Below are positions 1 to 8,755 of a stretch of DNA of 64,000 bases, piece after piece. The position numbers were made by a program, and so were the translations under genes. This stretch comes from G016234445 sp964438865 (GTDB taxonomy: Bacteria > Chloroflexota > Dehalococcoidia > Tepidiformales > Tepidiformaceae). The notes under the pieces were generated by a model. That model was not told where the DNA came from and searched no databases. It was given only the letters and a program-made list of their open reading frames with translations. Positions within the stretch are counted from its first letter, which is position 1. Every line of letters starts with the position of its first letter. The stretch lies in contig CAYTMI010000006.1 in assembly GCA_964438865.1 (NCBI GenBank), forward strand, positions 62,001 to 126,000. The letters run 5' to 3'.

Positions 1-742
1 CGTTGAGGAGACTGGCGGTCGGCTTCATTCGCGCCAGTTCGGCCGCGCCGATGAGGCAGTGGGTCTCCGGCGTGTAGGGAACGCAGAGGACCAGGTAGTC
101 GGATTCCGTCAGCAGGCGGTCAAGAGCCGAGTAGGGCAGGATTTCGTCGCAGTCAGGGTCGGTGGCACCAGCTTCGACGGTCCGTCGGGTCGCGAGGACG
201 CGCATCCCGAAGGTGCGTGCCCGGCGGGCGGTCTCACGTCCGATGGCGCCCATTCCGGCGATCCCCACGGTCTTTCCTCCGAGTTCGCCGGTGAAGCGGA
301 AGCTCCAGCGGTGCTCGGCCTGGTCGCGGACAGAAGTGTGCATGCCCTTGGCGAGCATGATCATCCCCGCCATCGCCCACTCGGCGATGGCGGGCGCGGC
401 GAGCCCGCTGGCGGTCGTGACGGGGAAGCCGCGTTCGGTGATGCCTTCCTTCGCCAGCCGATCCACCCCGGCGGTGAGGACCTGGAGCCACTGCAACATG
501 GGCGCGGCGTCGACAACCTCAGCGGTGAGCTGGGCCGGGCCGAAGATCACATGCGCTTCGGCGAGGGCGGCGAAGGCGGCCATGTGCTCGCTGTCGGAGC
601 CGGCCCCACTGCCGACGTACCGGGACGCCGCGGAAAGCACGGGGTGCATGGAGACGCGGAGGCGAGGGTCCACCTGCTCGATTTCGGCAAGGACTTCCGG
701 CGCGACTTTGAAGGCGACTACGACGTTGACGGGGCCGCTCAT
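1..742 (-). CDS. D-2-hydroxyacid dehydrogenase (3' end beyond window)
   Basis: The reading frame starts at ATG 742 and is open to base 1, giving 247 codons without a stop, so the C-terminus lies outside the window. The start has a GGAGG ribosome site about 6 nt upstream. Residues about 160-168 read GIAGMGAIG, the Rossmann GxGxxG of the family, after a conserved LQVLTAGVD segment near residue 86, and VPYTPETHCLI follows near residue 220. Members reduce 2-keto acids or oxidise 2-hydroxy acids with NAD(P)H in the cytoplasm. The substrate cannot be told; the catalytic Arg and Glu of the nucleotide domain should follow, but the His-containing end is missing. Confidence 0.85.
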   Translation of the reverse strand, partial: MSGPVNVVVAFKVAPEVLAEIEQVDPRLRVSMHPVLSAASRYVGSGAGSDSEHMAAFAALAEAHVIFGPAQLTAEVVDAAPMLQWLQVLTAGVDRLAKEGITERGFPVTTASGLAAPAIAEWAMAGMIMLAKGMHTSVRDQAEHRWSFRFTGELGGKTVGIAGMGAIGRETARRARTFGMRVLATRRTVEAGATDPDCDEILPYSALDRLLTESDYLVLCVPYTPETHCLIGAAELARMKPTASLLN

Positions 743-785
743 GGGCACCTCCAGGAGGCCAACTGAAGCCGGAAGGGTAACGGCT

Positions 786-1517
786 TCAACGCCCTAGTGA
801 AAGCCGCGAGATCAGCGGCTCCGGGAGCCCGGCCGCTCGCATCTTCTCCTGGGTGGCGGCGATGTCGTAGGGGACGCGGCGGAAGAGCACCGATGGGGCT
901 TCGGTGTCGACCACGGCGTAGCAAGCCCGGGGGTCGCCGTCGCGGGGCTGCCCGACGCAACCGGGATTGACGCAGGCACGCTCGGGGCCGAGCTTCACAA
1001 CCTTCCCATCCGCGGGGACGTTGGCTTCGAAGCCTCGCCCCGGCCCTTCGACGATGACGAGCGGGAAGTGCGTATGGCCGACAATGCTGAAGGCCGTCTC
1101 CTGGGCAGCGAAGTGGGCGCGGACGGACTTCTCTGTCCGGAGGTACTCCCAGATAGGGTCGCTAAGGCTGCCGTGGACGCGGGTGAAGGCGCCATCGACC
1201 TGCTGGAGGGGGAGCGCACGGAGGTAGTCCCGGCTCGCGGCGGAGATCGCGCCGGCAGTCCATAGCGCAGCTTCAGCGGCGAGCGGGTTGAAGTCGGAGG
1301 TGTCGATGATCCCGGCGGCGGCGGCGTCGTGATTGCCCATCACTCCGGTGGCGCCGAGTTCCCCGAGGCGTTCGATGACCGCGTCCGGGTCAGGGCCGTA
1401 GCCGACGATGTCACCGAGGTGCCACCACGCGGTCGCGCCGTCATCTTTCGCGGCGGCCACCACGGCATCGAGCGCTGCGAGGTTGGAATGGATGTCGGAC
1501 AGGAGCGCGACGCGCAT
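786..1517 (-). CDS. Calcineurin-like metallophosphoesterase (YfcE/MJ0936 type)
   Basis: This 243-residue protein shows the full metallophosphoesterase motif series: SDIHSN near the N-terminus, GDIVGYGP, GNHD, VHGS and GHTHFP. These are the ligands of a dinuclear metal centre. Small soluble relatives hydrolyse phosphodiesters or nucleotides; the true substrate is unknown. The frame is open further upstream, but the start is placed at ATG 1517 because the family motif begins right there and because TACGCT (1525-1530, minus strand) lies 7 nt before it, suggesting a leaderless transcript. It is divergent from tsaE, whose start is only 58 bp away. Confidence 0.87.
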   Translation of the reverse strand: MRVALLSDIHSNLAALDAVVAAAKDDGATAWWHLGDIVGYGPDPDAVIERLGELGATGVMGNHDAAAAGIIDTSDFNPLAAEAALWTAGAISAASRDYLRALPLQQVDGAFTRVHGSLSDPIWEYLRTEKSVRAHFAAQETAFSIVGHTHFPLVIVEGPGRGFEANVPADGKVVKLGPERACVNPGCVGQPRDGDPRACYAVVDTEAPSVLFRRVPYDIAATQEKMRAAGLPEPLISRLSLGR

Positions 1518-1562
1518 GAAGGGCAGCGTAGCACGGGCGTATGGCGTAACGGGACGGCTGCC

Positions 1563-1568
1563 TATACT
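1563..1568 (+). promoter_or_regulatory. -10 box TATACT of leaderless tsaE promoter
   Basis: TATACT is followed by exactly six bases and the ATG of tsaE at 1575. A start of transcription 6-7 nt after the -10 box would fall on the start codon itself, so the mRNA would have no 5' leader. No ribosome-binding site is visible. Confidence 0.6.
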
Positions 1569-1574
1569 GGCCGC

Positions 1575-2048
1575 ATGGCGGATCAGCATGACTTCGAGGT
1601 GGCGACCGGCGGCGAAGAAGAGACGCGCCAGCTTGGCGAGAAGCTAGGGCGCGCGCTTCGCAAAGGCGATGTCGTCCTCCTGAGCGGCGACCTCGGCACG
1701 GGCAAGACCTGCCTGACCCAAGGGATCGGCCGGGGGCTCGAATGCCACGGCAATGTCAACAGCCCATCGTTCGTGCTGATGAACGAATACGGGGGCCGCG
1801 AGACCCTCTTCCACGTCGACCTCTACCGCATTGAAGATGTGGAAGAACTGGACGAACTCGGGCTCTGGGATTACGCCGAACGGGGCGTGCTCGTCATCGA
1901 ATGGCCCGAACGCGGGGCCGAACTGCTCCCCGGTGACGGCCTGGTGGTGGAGCTCCGGTATGGCGACATGGACCGGCAGCGCCGGCTGAAGTTCCTGCCT
2001 CGCGGGCCCCGTGGCGAGGAACTTGTGAGGTCGCTCGGGGCAGCGTGA
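1575..2048 (+). CDS. tsaE: tRNA threonylcarbamoyladenosine biosynthesis ATPase TsaE
   Basis: This 157-residue protein carries the Walker A GDLGTGKT at about residues 38-45 and the family segment FHVDLYRIED. TsaE is the ATPase that works with TsaB and TsaD to put the t6A modification on ANN-decoding tRNAs. The frame extends upstream, but the start at ATG 1575 gives the usual length and matches the leaderless promoter. Its stop overlaps the GTG of tsaB (GTGA), so the pair is translationally coupled. Confidence 0.93.
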   Translation: MADQHDFEVATGGEEETRQLGEKLGRALRKGDVVLLSGDLGTGKTCLTQGIGRGLECHGNVNSPSFVLMNEYGGRETLFHVDLYRIEDVEELDELGLWDYAERGVLVIEWPERGAELLPGDGLVVELRYGDMDRQRRLKFLPRGPRGEELVRSLGAA

Positions 2049-2659
2049 CCACCATCCTCTGCATCGACACGGCATCCTCGCGGTTTGCCCTTGCTGTCGC
2101 GCGCGATGGTGAAATCGTGGCATCCAGCGAAGAGGACGGCGCCCAGGACCATTCGCGGCTCCTGCTTGCCGCCATCGACAGGGTACTCGGCGGAGACCGG
2201 CAGTCATTGAACGAGATCCTCGTCGTCCGGGGGCCGGGGAGCTACGCCGGGCTGCGAGTCGGCATCGCGACGGCGCGGGGTCTGGGGTTGGCCCTGGGCA
2301 TCCCGGTCACGGGCATCGGCACGATGGAGGCCGTCGCGGCCGCGGCCGGGCCGGGGAGGTTCACGGTCATCCACCCGGCTGGGCGCGGGGACTACGCCGC
2401 CCAGGATTTCGACGAGGGGCAGGGCGTGGCGCCGCTTCGCACCGTCCGCGGCGAGGACTTGCCGGCCACCGGGACCGCCGGCGAAGGGGCAGCAGCCTTT
2501 GGCGGCCGGGAAGTGGCCCCCGCAGAGCGCTGCCGCGCGGCGCTCGAATGGCGGTTGCGGACCGGGGGCTCCGGCGACGGCACGCCAGTCGACGCGCTCT
2601 ACCTGCGGGAACCGAACACTACTCCCCCGCGGCGCAAGCCGGCCGCCACACCAGCCTGA
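2045..2659 (+). CDS. tsaB: tRNA threonylcarbamoyladenosine biosynthesis protein TsaB
   Basis: TsaB (YeaZ) is the inactive ASKHA-fold partner that scaffolds TsaD in t6A synthesis. The start ILCIDTASS and the segment VRGPGSYAGLRVGIATARGL are the family hallmarks. Length is 204 residues, typical of TsaB. The GTG start overlaps the tsaE stop. No rimI or tsaD follows, which is the common continuation elsewhere; instead ndk begins 41 nt later. Confidence 0.9.
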   Translation: MTTILCIDTASSRFALAVARDGEIVASSEEDGAQDHSRLLLAAIDRVLGGDRQSLNEILVVRGPGSYAGLRVGIATARGLGLALGIPVTGIGTMEAVAAAAGPGRFTVIHPAGRGDYAAQDFDEGQGVAPLRTVRGEDLPATGTAGEGAAAFGGREVAPAERCRAALEWRLRTGGSGDGTPVDALYLREPNTTPPRRKPAATPA

Positions 2660-2700
2660 CGAACCGAACAGAACGAACCACCCACAAGGGAGAGACCGAA

Positions 2701-3165
2701 ATGACGACCAGGGAACGCACCCTCGTGCTTGTGAAGCCAGACGCGATGCAGCGTGGGCTCGCCGGCGAGATCATCGGACGGCTCGAACGCCGGGGACTGA
2801 AGATCGTCGCGATCAAGCTGATCCAGATGTCCCGGGAGCTTGCCGAACAGCACTATGCGGAACATCGGGGCAAGCCCTTCTTCGGCGGCCTCGTCGACTT
2901 CATCACCAGCAGCCCCGTGGTCGCCGCGGTGATGGAGGGCTCGAACGCGATCGTCGCGGTCCGCCAGACTGCCGGGAAAACGAACCCGGTCCACGAAGAT
3001 GGGCGCGCGGGGAGCATCCGGGCCGATTTCGGCCTCGACACCGGGCGCAACCTCATCCATGCGAGCGACGGCCCCGAAAGCGCGGCCCGGGAAATCAGCC
3101 TGTTCTTTCGCCCGGACGAAATCGTGACCTGGACCCAGGACTCGGAACGCTGGATCTTCGAATAG
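2701..3165 (+). CDS. ndk: Nucleoside diphosphate kinase
   Basis: NDK transfers the gamma phosphate of ATP to nucleoside diphosphates through a phospho-histidine. The N-terminal TLVLVKPDAMQRGL motif and the catalytic histidine H120 in NLIHASDGPESA are both present. Length is 154 residues. ATG 2701 is chosen over in-frame upstream codons because GGGAG lies 8-10 nt ahead and the family begins there. Position directly behind tsaB suggests a shared transcript. Confidence 0.96.
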   Translation: MTTRERTLVLVKPDAMQRGLAGEIIGRLERRGLKIVAIKLIQMSRELAEQHYAEHRGKPFFGGLVDFITSSPVVAAVMEGSNAIVAVRQTAGKTNPVHEDGRAGSIRADFGLDTGRNLIHASDGPESAAREISLFFRPDEIVTWTQDSERWIFE

Positions 3166-3182
3166 GCGACGGCGTTCGCCGG

Positions 3183-4145
3183 TCAGGCGTGCGGGTCGTG
3201 CCGGGGATGTTCTCGAGCCCCCGGGGGCTCGCGCCGAAGCTCCCAGAAAGTGTCCACGACCTCGGGCGCGGTCTCTAAGAGCAGCGCGTCGATCCTCACC
3301 ATCAGATCTTCGATGGCCGCGGCGTCGAGCGAGCGGCCCACCTCAAGTTCGCCGGTGACGAGGACGCTGTGCGAACCAAGCTGCATGGTCAGGAGCCGGG
3401 GCACCCGCTCGACTTCGGGGAATCTCGCGAGCGTCTCCCGGATGGCGTCCCGGGTTTCTTCGCCGGCGGCGGCGCCGAGGAGAAGGCCCCGGGACTGCGC
3501 GCCGAGCAGTAGGGCAACGATCGCGAGGACAACGCCGATCGCGAGGGAGGCATAGCCGTCCCAGGCTTCGTTCCCGGTCGTTTCAGAAAGCGCGAGGCCT
3601 CCGGCGGCGATGAAGAGCCCGGTCAGCGCGGCGCCGTCTTCGAAGAACACGGTCTTTACGGTCAGGTCGGGGGATTCGCGCAGGAAGCGGACGGGGCTCC
3701 AGTGTCGATGGCGGGCGCCGGCGAGAATTGCCCGGACCGCCACCGCCATCGACACCGATTCAAAGACCGCGGCTATGCCGAGCACCCCGAACGCGATGAG
3801 GAGTTCGTTCTGGCCGCGGTGATGCTCGTCGCCCTGCAAGAGCGTCCTGGTGCCTTCGTAGAAAGAAAACGCGGCGCCGGCAACGAAAATGAAAATCGCG
3901 GCGAGGAACGACCAGAAGAACGCCTCCTTGCCGTAGCCGTGGGGGTGACGGGAGTCAGCCGAAGCTGTGGAGAGGTTGATGCCGATGAGCAGGAACACCT
4001 GGTTCACGGTGTCGGCGATCGAGTGCCCGGCCTCGGCGAGCATCGAGGCGCTCCCGGTGAGCAGGCCGGCCGCCAGTTTACCCGAGGCGATAGCGAAGTT
4101 GGCGCCCATTGCGGCGATGACGGCTGACTTGCTTCCGGACGACAT
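3183..4145 (-). CDS. Cation diffusion facilitator (CDF) transporter
   Basis: This 320-residue protein has the layout of CDF divalent-metal/H+ antiporters: a hydrophobic N-terminal two thirds beginning SAVIAAMGANFAIASGKL, with SMLAEAGHSIADTVNQ, and a cytoplasmic C-terminal domain. The segment HPHGYGKEAF after the second helix is the family signature. The metal (Zn, Fe, Mn or Co) cannot be decided. ATG 4145 is chosen because the conserved part starts there; the frame is open for another 116 codons upstream over a divergent gene, which is not protein-like. Confidence 0.87.
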   Translation of the reverse strand: MSSGSKSAVIAAMGANFAIASGKLAAGLLTGSASMLAEAGHSIADTVNQVFLLIGINLSTASADSRHPHGYGKEAFFWSFLAAIFIFVAGAAFSFYEGTRTLLQGDEHHRGQNELLIAFGVLGIAAVFESVSMAVAVRAILAGARHRHWSPVRFLRESPDLTVKTVFFEDGAALTGLFIAAGGLALSETTGNEAWDGYASLAIGVVLAIVALLLGAQSRGLLLGAAAGEETRDAIRETLARFPEVERVPRLLTMQLGSHSVLVTGELEVGRSLDAAAIEDLMVRIDALLLETAPEVVDTFWELRREPPGAREHPRHDPHA

Positions 4146-4233
4146 GGACGTTGGCGTGAATCGTACGGCACCGGGACGAACGGGGAAGCCGCCAGCGCGT
4201 AGAATCCCGCCACAGCAGGCAGGGAGGACAGGA

Positions 4234-5043
4234 ATGGCAGGACGAATCCAGGACCGCGTGGCGGTCATCACCGGCGGAGCGAGCGGCATCGGGCGGGCGT
4301 GTGCCCTCCGTTTCGCCGAAGAGGGGGCACATGTCGTCGTCGCCGACCTCAACGAGGCCCGCGGGTTCGAGACGGTGGCGGCGGTGAAAGCGTCCGGCCG
4401 CCGCTCGTTCTTCGTGCGGACGGACACGAGCCGCGAGGCTGACTGCGAGGCGCTGGCCGAGGCCGCCGTGGGCGAGTTCGGGCAGATCGACATCCTCGTC
4501 GCGGCGGCGGGGATCTCCCACGCGCTCTACGTGAGCGGTCAGGGTACGGGCGAGGCGCAGGCCGACCGGGACGCTTCGATGTTGCTGAGCAAGCCCACCG
4601 AGTACTGGGAGAAGGTCATGGCGGTGAACCTGACGGGGGTGATGATGACCGACCGCGCCGTCGCCCGGCGGATGGTGGCGAGTGGCCGCCCGGGTTCGAT
4701 CATCAATATCGCTTCGGGCGCCGCGAAAATCCCGCTGCCGGGCGCCGCGGACTACTGCGTGTCCAAAGCCGGCGTCTGGATGCTGACCAAGGTGCTGGCG
4801 CTGGAAGTGGCGCGGTTCCAAGTCCGGGTGAACGCCATCGGCCCCGGGTTCATTGAGACGCCGATGACGGCGAGCATGCGGGCGGACGAGGAGCGCGCCC
4901 GGAACATCATCAATTCGACCCCGCTTGGGCGGCTGGGCCTGCCGATCGACATCGCCAACACGGCGCTGTTCCTCGCCAGCGACGAAAGCAGCTTCTTCAC
5001 CGGGGAGATCATCTTCCCCGACGGCGGGCTCTTCACGGGCTAA
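4234..5043 (+). CDS. SDR family oxidoreductase (first of two)
   Basis: A 269-residue classical short-chain dehydrogenase. TGGASGIGRA near the N-terminus binds NAD(P), and the YCVSK motif is the YxxxK catalytic pair, with the serine in the IASGAAKI strand. ATG 4234 has GGGAGG about 8 nt upstream; a TAGAAT -10 box lies near 4199-4204. It is followed after 8 nt by the DUF2961 hydrolase and then by a second SDR at 6295, so the three probably act on one carbohydrate-like substrate. Confidence 0.9.
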   Translation: MAGRIQDRVAVITGGASGIGRACALRFAEEGAHVVVADLNEARGFETVAAVKASGRRSFFVRTDTSREADCEALAEAAVGEFGQIDILVAAAGISHALYVSGQGTGEAQADRDASMLLSKPTEYWEKVMAVNLTGVMMTDRAVARRMVASGRPGSIINIASGAAKIPLPGAADYCVSKAGVWMLTKVLALEVARFQVRVNAIGPGFIETPMTASMRADEERARNIINSTPLGRLGLPIDIANTALFLASDESSFFTGEIIFPDGGLFTG

Positions 5044-5051
5044 GGAAGAAG

Positions 5052-6215
5052 ATGGAACACCTCGACCCCTCGATTATCGACACGCGCCTCGACTCACGGG
5101 CGGCCACATTCGAAAACCCCACGGGTGCGCGGGGTGCGGGAGGTTTCGCCCGGAGCGGCCGGAAGGGAGCACCTTCGAAGACGCTCGAACCGGGCGAGCG
5201 CGTCGTCCTTGCCGAGATCCGGGGTCCGGGCACAATCCGGCATATCTGGATGACCTTCCCCCCGGCGCCGCCCGAAGTGATGCGCGGGCTCTGGATGGAG
5301 GTCTACTACGACGGGATGGCCGAGCCGAGCATCTCGGTGCCCTGCCTTGACTTCTTCGGGTTGCCGCATGGGCGCCCGGTGGCGTTCGACTCGGCGATGG
5401 TTTCGAACCACGAAGGCCGGGGGTTCAACGCCTACTTCCCGATGCCGTTCCGGGGCTCGTTCCGGCTGGAACTGACCAACGGCACCCCCCGGCGGCTGCC
5501 GTTCTACTACCAGGTCGACTACACGCTCGAACCAGAACTGCTGGCCGCCGCCGGGTACCTGCACGGATCGTTTCGGCGGGAGAACCCGACAGTGATGCGC
5601 CAGGACTTCGTCATCGCCGAAGGCCTGCGGGGGCCGGGCCGGTTCCTCGGCTGCGTGGTGGGGGTTCGGGTGCTCGACACCGGCGACTGGTACGGCGAGG
5701 GCGAGGTGAAGGTCTACCTCGACGGCGACGACGCCCTGCCGACGATCTGCGGGACCGGGCTCGAAGACTACGCCGGCTCGGCCTGGGGGATGGGGCGGCA
5801 TGCCGCGTGGTATTCGGGCGCGCCCCTCGTGGTCCACGCTGCGCATCGGCCCGGAAATCCCGACTTCGTGGGCTTCTACCGCTGGCACGTGCCGGACCCA
5901 ATCGTGTTCCAGCGCGAGCTGAGGGTGACGATCCAGCAGATCGGCTTCGCGAGCTTCAGGGTCGGGCAGGAGAGCCAGTTCGAGGCGTACCAGGCGGAGC
6001 ACCCCGCGGCGGGAACGGGGTGGGACCGGGGCCCTTCGCGCGGGGGAATCGCCCGGGGAATCGCGGAACGAGTGGATGACTACTGCGCGACGGCGTTCGT
6101 CTACTGCATGGTGCCGCAAGCGGTCCCGCGGCTGAACCTGGCGGCGGCGCTGGAAGACATCGGGCGGCTCGACTACGAGGAGCCCGGCCCGTTCGAGCGT
6201 TTCCTGCTGGGGTAG
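5052..6215 (+). CDS. DUF2961 (GH172-like) glycoside hydrolase family protein
   Basis: The 387-residue protein has the signature layout of DUF2961: RGPGTIRHIWMTFP near residue 57, an LDFFGLPHGRP strand, and GTGLEDYAGSAWG near residue 236. Characterised members (GH172) are difructose-dianhydride synthases/hydrolases and related alpha-furanosidases acting on fructans or arabinans. The start at ATG 5052 follows AAGGAAGAAG. It lacks a signal peptide, so a cytoplasmic role is likely. Flanking SDR genes suggest oxidation of the released sugar. Exact substrate unknown. Confidence 0.8.
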   Translation: MEHLDPSIIDTRLDSRAATFENPTGARGAGGFARSGRKGAPSKTLEPGERVVLAEIRGPGTIRHIWMTFPPAPPEVMRGLWMEVYYDGMAEPSISVPCLDFFGLPHGRPVAFDSAMVSNHEGRGFNAYFPMPFRGSFRLELTNGTPRRLPFYYQVDYTLEPELLAAAGYLHGSFRRENPTVMRQDFVIAEGLRGPGRFLGCVVGVRVLDTGDWYGEGEVKVYLDGDDALPTICGTGLEDYAGSAWGMGRHAAWYSGAPLVVHAAHRPGNPDFVGFYRWHVPDPIVFQRELRVTIQQIGFASFRVGQESQFEAYQAEHPAAGTGWDRGPSRGGIARGIAERVDDYCATAFVYCMVPQAVPRLNLAAALEDIGRLDYEEPGPFERFLLG

Positions 6216-6294
6216 CAGGCTGCCCCCCGGCCCAGGTTCGACGAACTGCCATGGGGTTGCGTATGGTGCGGCCCGGAAACCGAGGAGGAGAGGC

Positions 6295-7059
6295 ATGGGC
6301 AAACTGGAAGGGAAAACGGCCCTGATCACGGGCGCCGCGTCCGGCATCGGCAGGGCAAGCGCGCTCTGCTTCCACGCGGAAGGCGCGGCCGTCATGTGCG
6401 CCGACATCAACCTCGACGGCGCCAGGGACACCGCCGCTGCCATCTCCGAGCACGGGGGCAGGGCCGCGGCCATCCTGCTCGACGTCGGCGACGCGGCCGC
6501 GGTCGAAGCCGCCCTGCACGAGACCATCCAGGAACTCGGGGGGCTGAACGTCCTCTTCAACAACGCCGGCGTAGGCGGGGGCTATGGCTGGGACGACGTC
6601 CTCCGCATCAACCTGGAGGGCGTCTACAACGGGCTGTACTACGGCTGCCGGCTCATGGCCGAACGTGGCGGCGGGGCGGTGGTCAACACGGCCTCGATCG
6701 CGGGGCTCGTGGCACTGATGCGGCCGCCCGTAGAAGGTCTCCCGGCGCCTGAATACGGGGCCGGGGCGTACCAGGCTTCGAAAGCCGCGGTCATCGAACT
6801 CACGCGGCAGTTCGCGGTCGACTACGCGACCCGCGGCGTCCGCGTGAACGCCGTGGCGCCGGGATACATCGTGACGCCAATGACTGCGATGCTGCGCGAA
6901 CTGCCGGCGGCCGAGGCGTTCCTCGCCAACCTCCACCCGATGGGCCGCCTTGGCCAGCCGGAGGAGATCGCGGCGGCGGCAGCTTTCCTCGCGAGCGACA
7001 GTGCTTCGTTCATCACCGGGGTGACGCTCCCGGTCGACGGGGGCTATACCGCTCGATAG
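6295..7059 (+). CDS. SDR family oxidoreductase (second of two)
   Basis: A 254-residue classical SDR with TGAASGIGRA at residues 12-21, NNAG near residue 90, a catalytic serine in TASIAGL and YQASK as the YxxxK pair. The C-terminal LASDSASFITG-VDGG strand is typical of 3-oxoacyl reductase-like or sugar/alcohol dehydrogenases. The ATG has an excellent AGGAGGAGAGG ribosome site. It ends 16 bp before the convergent EamA gene. Confidence 0.9.
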   Translation: MGKLEGKTALITGAASGIGRASALCFHAEGAAVMCADINLDGARDTAAAISEHGGRAAAILLDVGDAAAVEAALHETIQELGGLNVLFNNAGVGGGYGWDDVLRINLEGVYNGLYYGCRLMAERGGGAVVNTASIAGLVALMRPPVEGLPAPEYGAGAYQASKAAVIELTRQFAVDYATRGVRVNAVAPGYIVTPMTAMLRELPAAEAFLANLHPMGRLGQPEEIAAAAAFLASDSASFITGVTLPVDGGYTAR

Positions 7060-7074
7060 GTCCGGCGCGGCTGC

Positions 7075-8013
7075 TCAGTCTGCCGAGGACGGTTGCGGCG
7101 CGGGCGAGCGGCCCCACCGCCACCGTGCCATCACCTTCGCGAACGCGGCGCCCTGGACCAGCGCCACGCCAGCGACGATGAGGCCGAGCCCGGCGAAGAG
7201 GTCCCACCCGACGGATTCGTCGAGGACGAGCCAACCGAGAAAGACGCCGATCGGCGGCAAGAGATAGGTGACCACGGACGCGCGGACGGCGCCGACCTGG
7301 TTGATCAGCCACATGTAGATGACGACGGTGAACCCGGACCCGGCGAGACCGAGCGCGAGGAAGCTCGCCCATTCGTTCGCCCCGAGACTGGCATGGTCGT
7401 AGGCGCCCGTAGTGAGTGCGACGGGCAGAAGGATGGTGGCCGCGACCACAATCTGGCCGACGGTGAGCGGTATGGCCGGGACGTCACGTAGCCAGCGCCT
7501 GATACTGACCGAGGAAATGCCGTAGCACATTGTCGCGGTCACGACCAAGGCGAGCCCCCGAGTGGAGTGACTGCCAAGGCCGCCGGTGTCATTCAGGGCG
7601 AGGACCACGACTCCGCTGAAGCCGAGGACGAGGCCGGCGATGCGGCCGCGGCCGAGGTGGTCTCCCTTGATCAGGAGCGTTGAGAAGATGGCTGTCCAGA
7701 GCGGCATGCTCGCGTTGGCGATGCTGGCGACGCCGCTGGGGATGTCGCGCTGCCCAAACGCGTTGAGGCTCCAGGGAAGGGCGAAGTTGGTCACACCGAG
7801 GACCGCGATCGCGGCGAGCCTGGACCGTGACCGCGGGAAGCTACGGCGGGCGAGGATGGCGAACGGGATAAGGCCCACAACCCCAAGACCCACCCGTCCG
7901 GCGCTAACCCCAAGCGGCTCGACGCCGGCGTTGATGAGCACGCGGACGAACAGAAACGAGCCGCCCCAAATTGCGGCCACGGCAGACAGGGCGATGAGCT
8001 GGCGTGGCGTCAC
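7075..8013 (-). CDS. EamA/DMT family transporter
   Basis: This 312-residue protein has ten predicted hydrophobic segments in two EamA repeats, starting with the typical AAIWGGSFLFVRVL. The family exports amino acids or metabolites; substrate unknown. The GTG start at 8013 has GGAGG 8 nt upstream, and a TACCCT -10 box about 20 nt upstream, so this gene has a short led transcript rather than a leaderless one. Confidence 0.85.
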   Translation of the reverse strand: MTPRQLIALSAVAAIWGGSFLFVRVLINAGVEPLGVSAGRVGLGVVGLIPFAILARRSFPRSRSRLAAIAVLGVTNFALPWSLNAFGQRDIPSGVASIANASMPLWTAIFSTLLIKGDHLGRGRIAGLVLGFSGVVVLALNDTGGLGSHSTRGLALVVTATMCYGISSVSIRRWLRDVPAIPLTVGQIVVAATILLPVALTTGAYDHASLGANEWASFLALGLAGSGFTVVIYMWLINQVGAVRASVVTYLLPPIGVFLGWLVLDESVGWDLFAGLGLIVAGVALVQGAAFAKVMARWRWGRSPAPQPSSAD

Positions 8014-8060
8014 CGGGCGGCCTCCATCCCCGAAGGGTAACAGGCCATTCGGGGGAGCGG

Positions 8061-8663
8061 TCAGGGCCAGGCGGGGCCGCCGTACTGTAGATCGCAGGTG
8101 GTCCGGAAGAGCGCGCGCCAGCCGTCAACGGCGAGCGCCGGGCCGGTGAAGCCCGGACATTCGAGGTGGCGAAGGAGGAGCGGGAGGACACCGCCGGGTT
8201 CGCCGAGCAGGAGACGGTCAATAGCTTCCCTCGGCGCACCGGCTGCGGTGGTGGCGGGTCGCCCCGTGGTTTCGTCCAAGACGAGGACCTGGTGGGGGTA
8301 GAGATGGCAAGCGTCGGGGCGGCCTTCGTAGCGAGTGCAGGCGAGTTCGGGCGAGAGCAGGGCGCAGCGGTTGGCCACCCGGGCGAGGAGATAGGGCCGG
8401 GCCAGGGGGAGCGCGATGGGCTCGCCCGCTTCGGATTCGAGGAACTCCAAGGGAGCAAGCCCGGAGGTGGCCCGCATCCGCTCCACTTCGGAGTCTCCCA
8501 GCGACACGCTGAAGGTGCGGCAGCAGTGGGCGTCGCAGGCCTGGGGCTGGCAGATGAACGATGGCTGCCCGGGCAGCAGCAGCGAATAGGCGCGGTAGCG
8601 CGACTCCACCCGCTGCCAGGCGTCCACCAGCCGTTGAAGCGTGCGTTTGTCCACGCTGAGCAT
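8061..8663 (-). CDS. YkgJ-type cysteine cluster protein
   Basis: This 200-residue protein has the metal-binding cysteine layout of the YkgJ family: C-x5-C-x3-CC (ICQPQACDAHCC) near residue 40, then ACTRYEGRPDACHLYPH near residue 117. Family members are thought to bind Zn or an Fe-S cluster, function unproven. ATG 8663 (MLSVDK) has a GAGG site 4 nt upstream and is preferred to an upstream in-frame ATG. Its promoter region is shared with the divergent TPR gene. Confidence 0.8.
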   Translation of the reverse strand: MLSVDKRTLQRLVDAWQRVESRYRAYSLLLPGQPSFICQPQACDAHCCRTFSVSLGDSEVERMRATSGLAPLEFLESEAGEPIALPLARPYLLARVANRCALLSPELACTRYEGRPDACHLYPHQVLVLDETTGRPATTAAGAPREAIDRLLLGEPGGVLPLLLRHLECPGFTGPALAVDGWRALFRTTCDLQYGGPAWP

Positions 8664-8755
8664 GGTACCTCGCGGCCGGAGAGGGCGGTCCGCGTTGCTG
8701 GTAGGCGGCCGGCTGGATATCCTTGCCATCCCCGTCCCGGGCCATTGGGTTAACT

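Noticed and set aside
4146..4493. N-terminal extension of the CDF transporter
   Set aside because: The open frame overlaps the divergent SDR gene and is Ser/Arg/Ala-rich antisense sequence.
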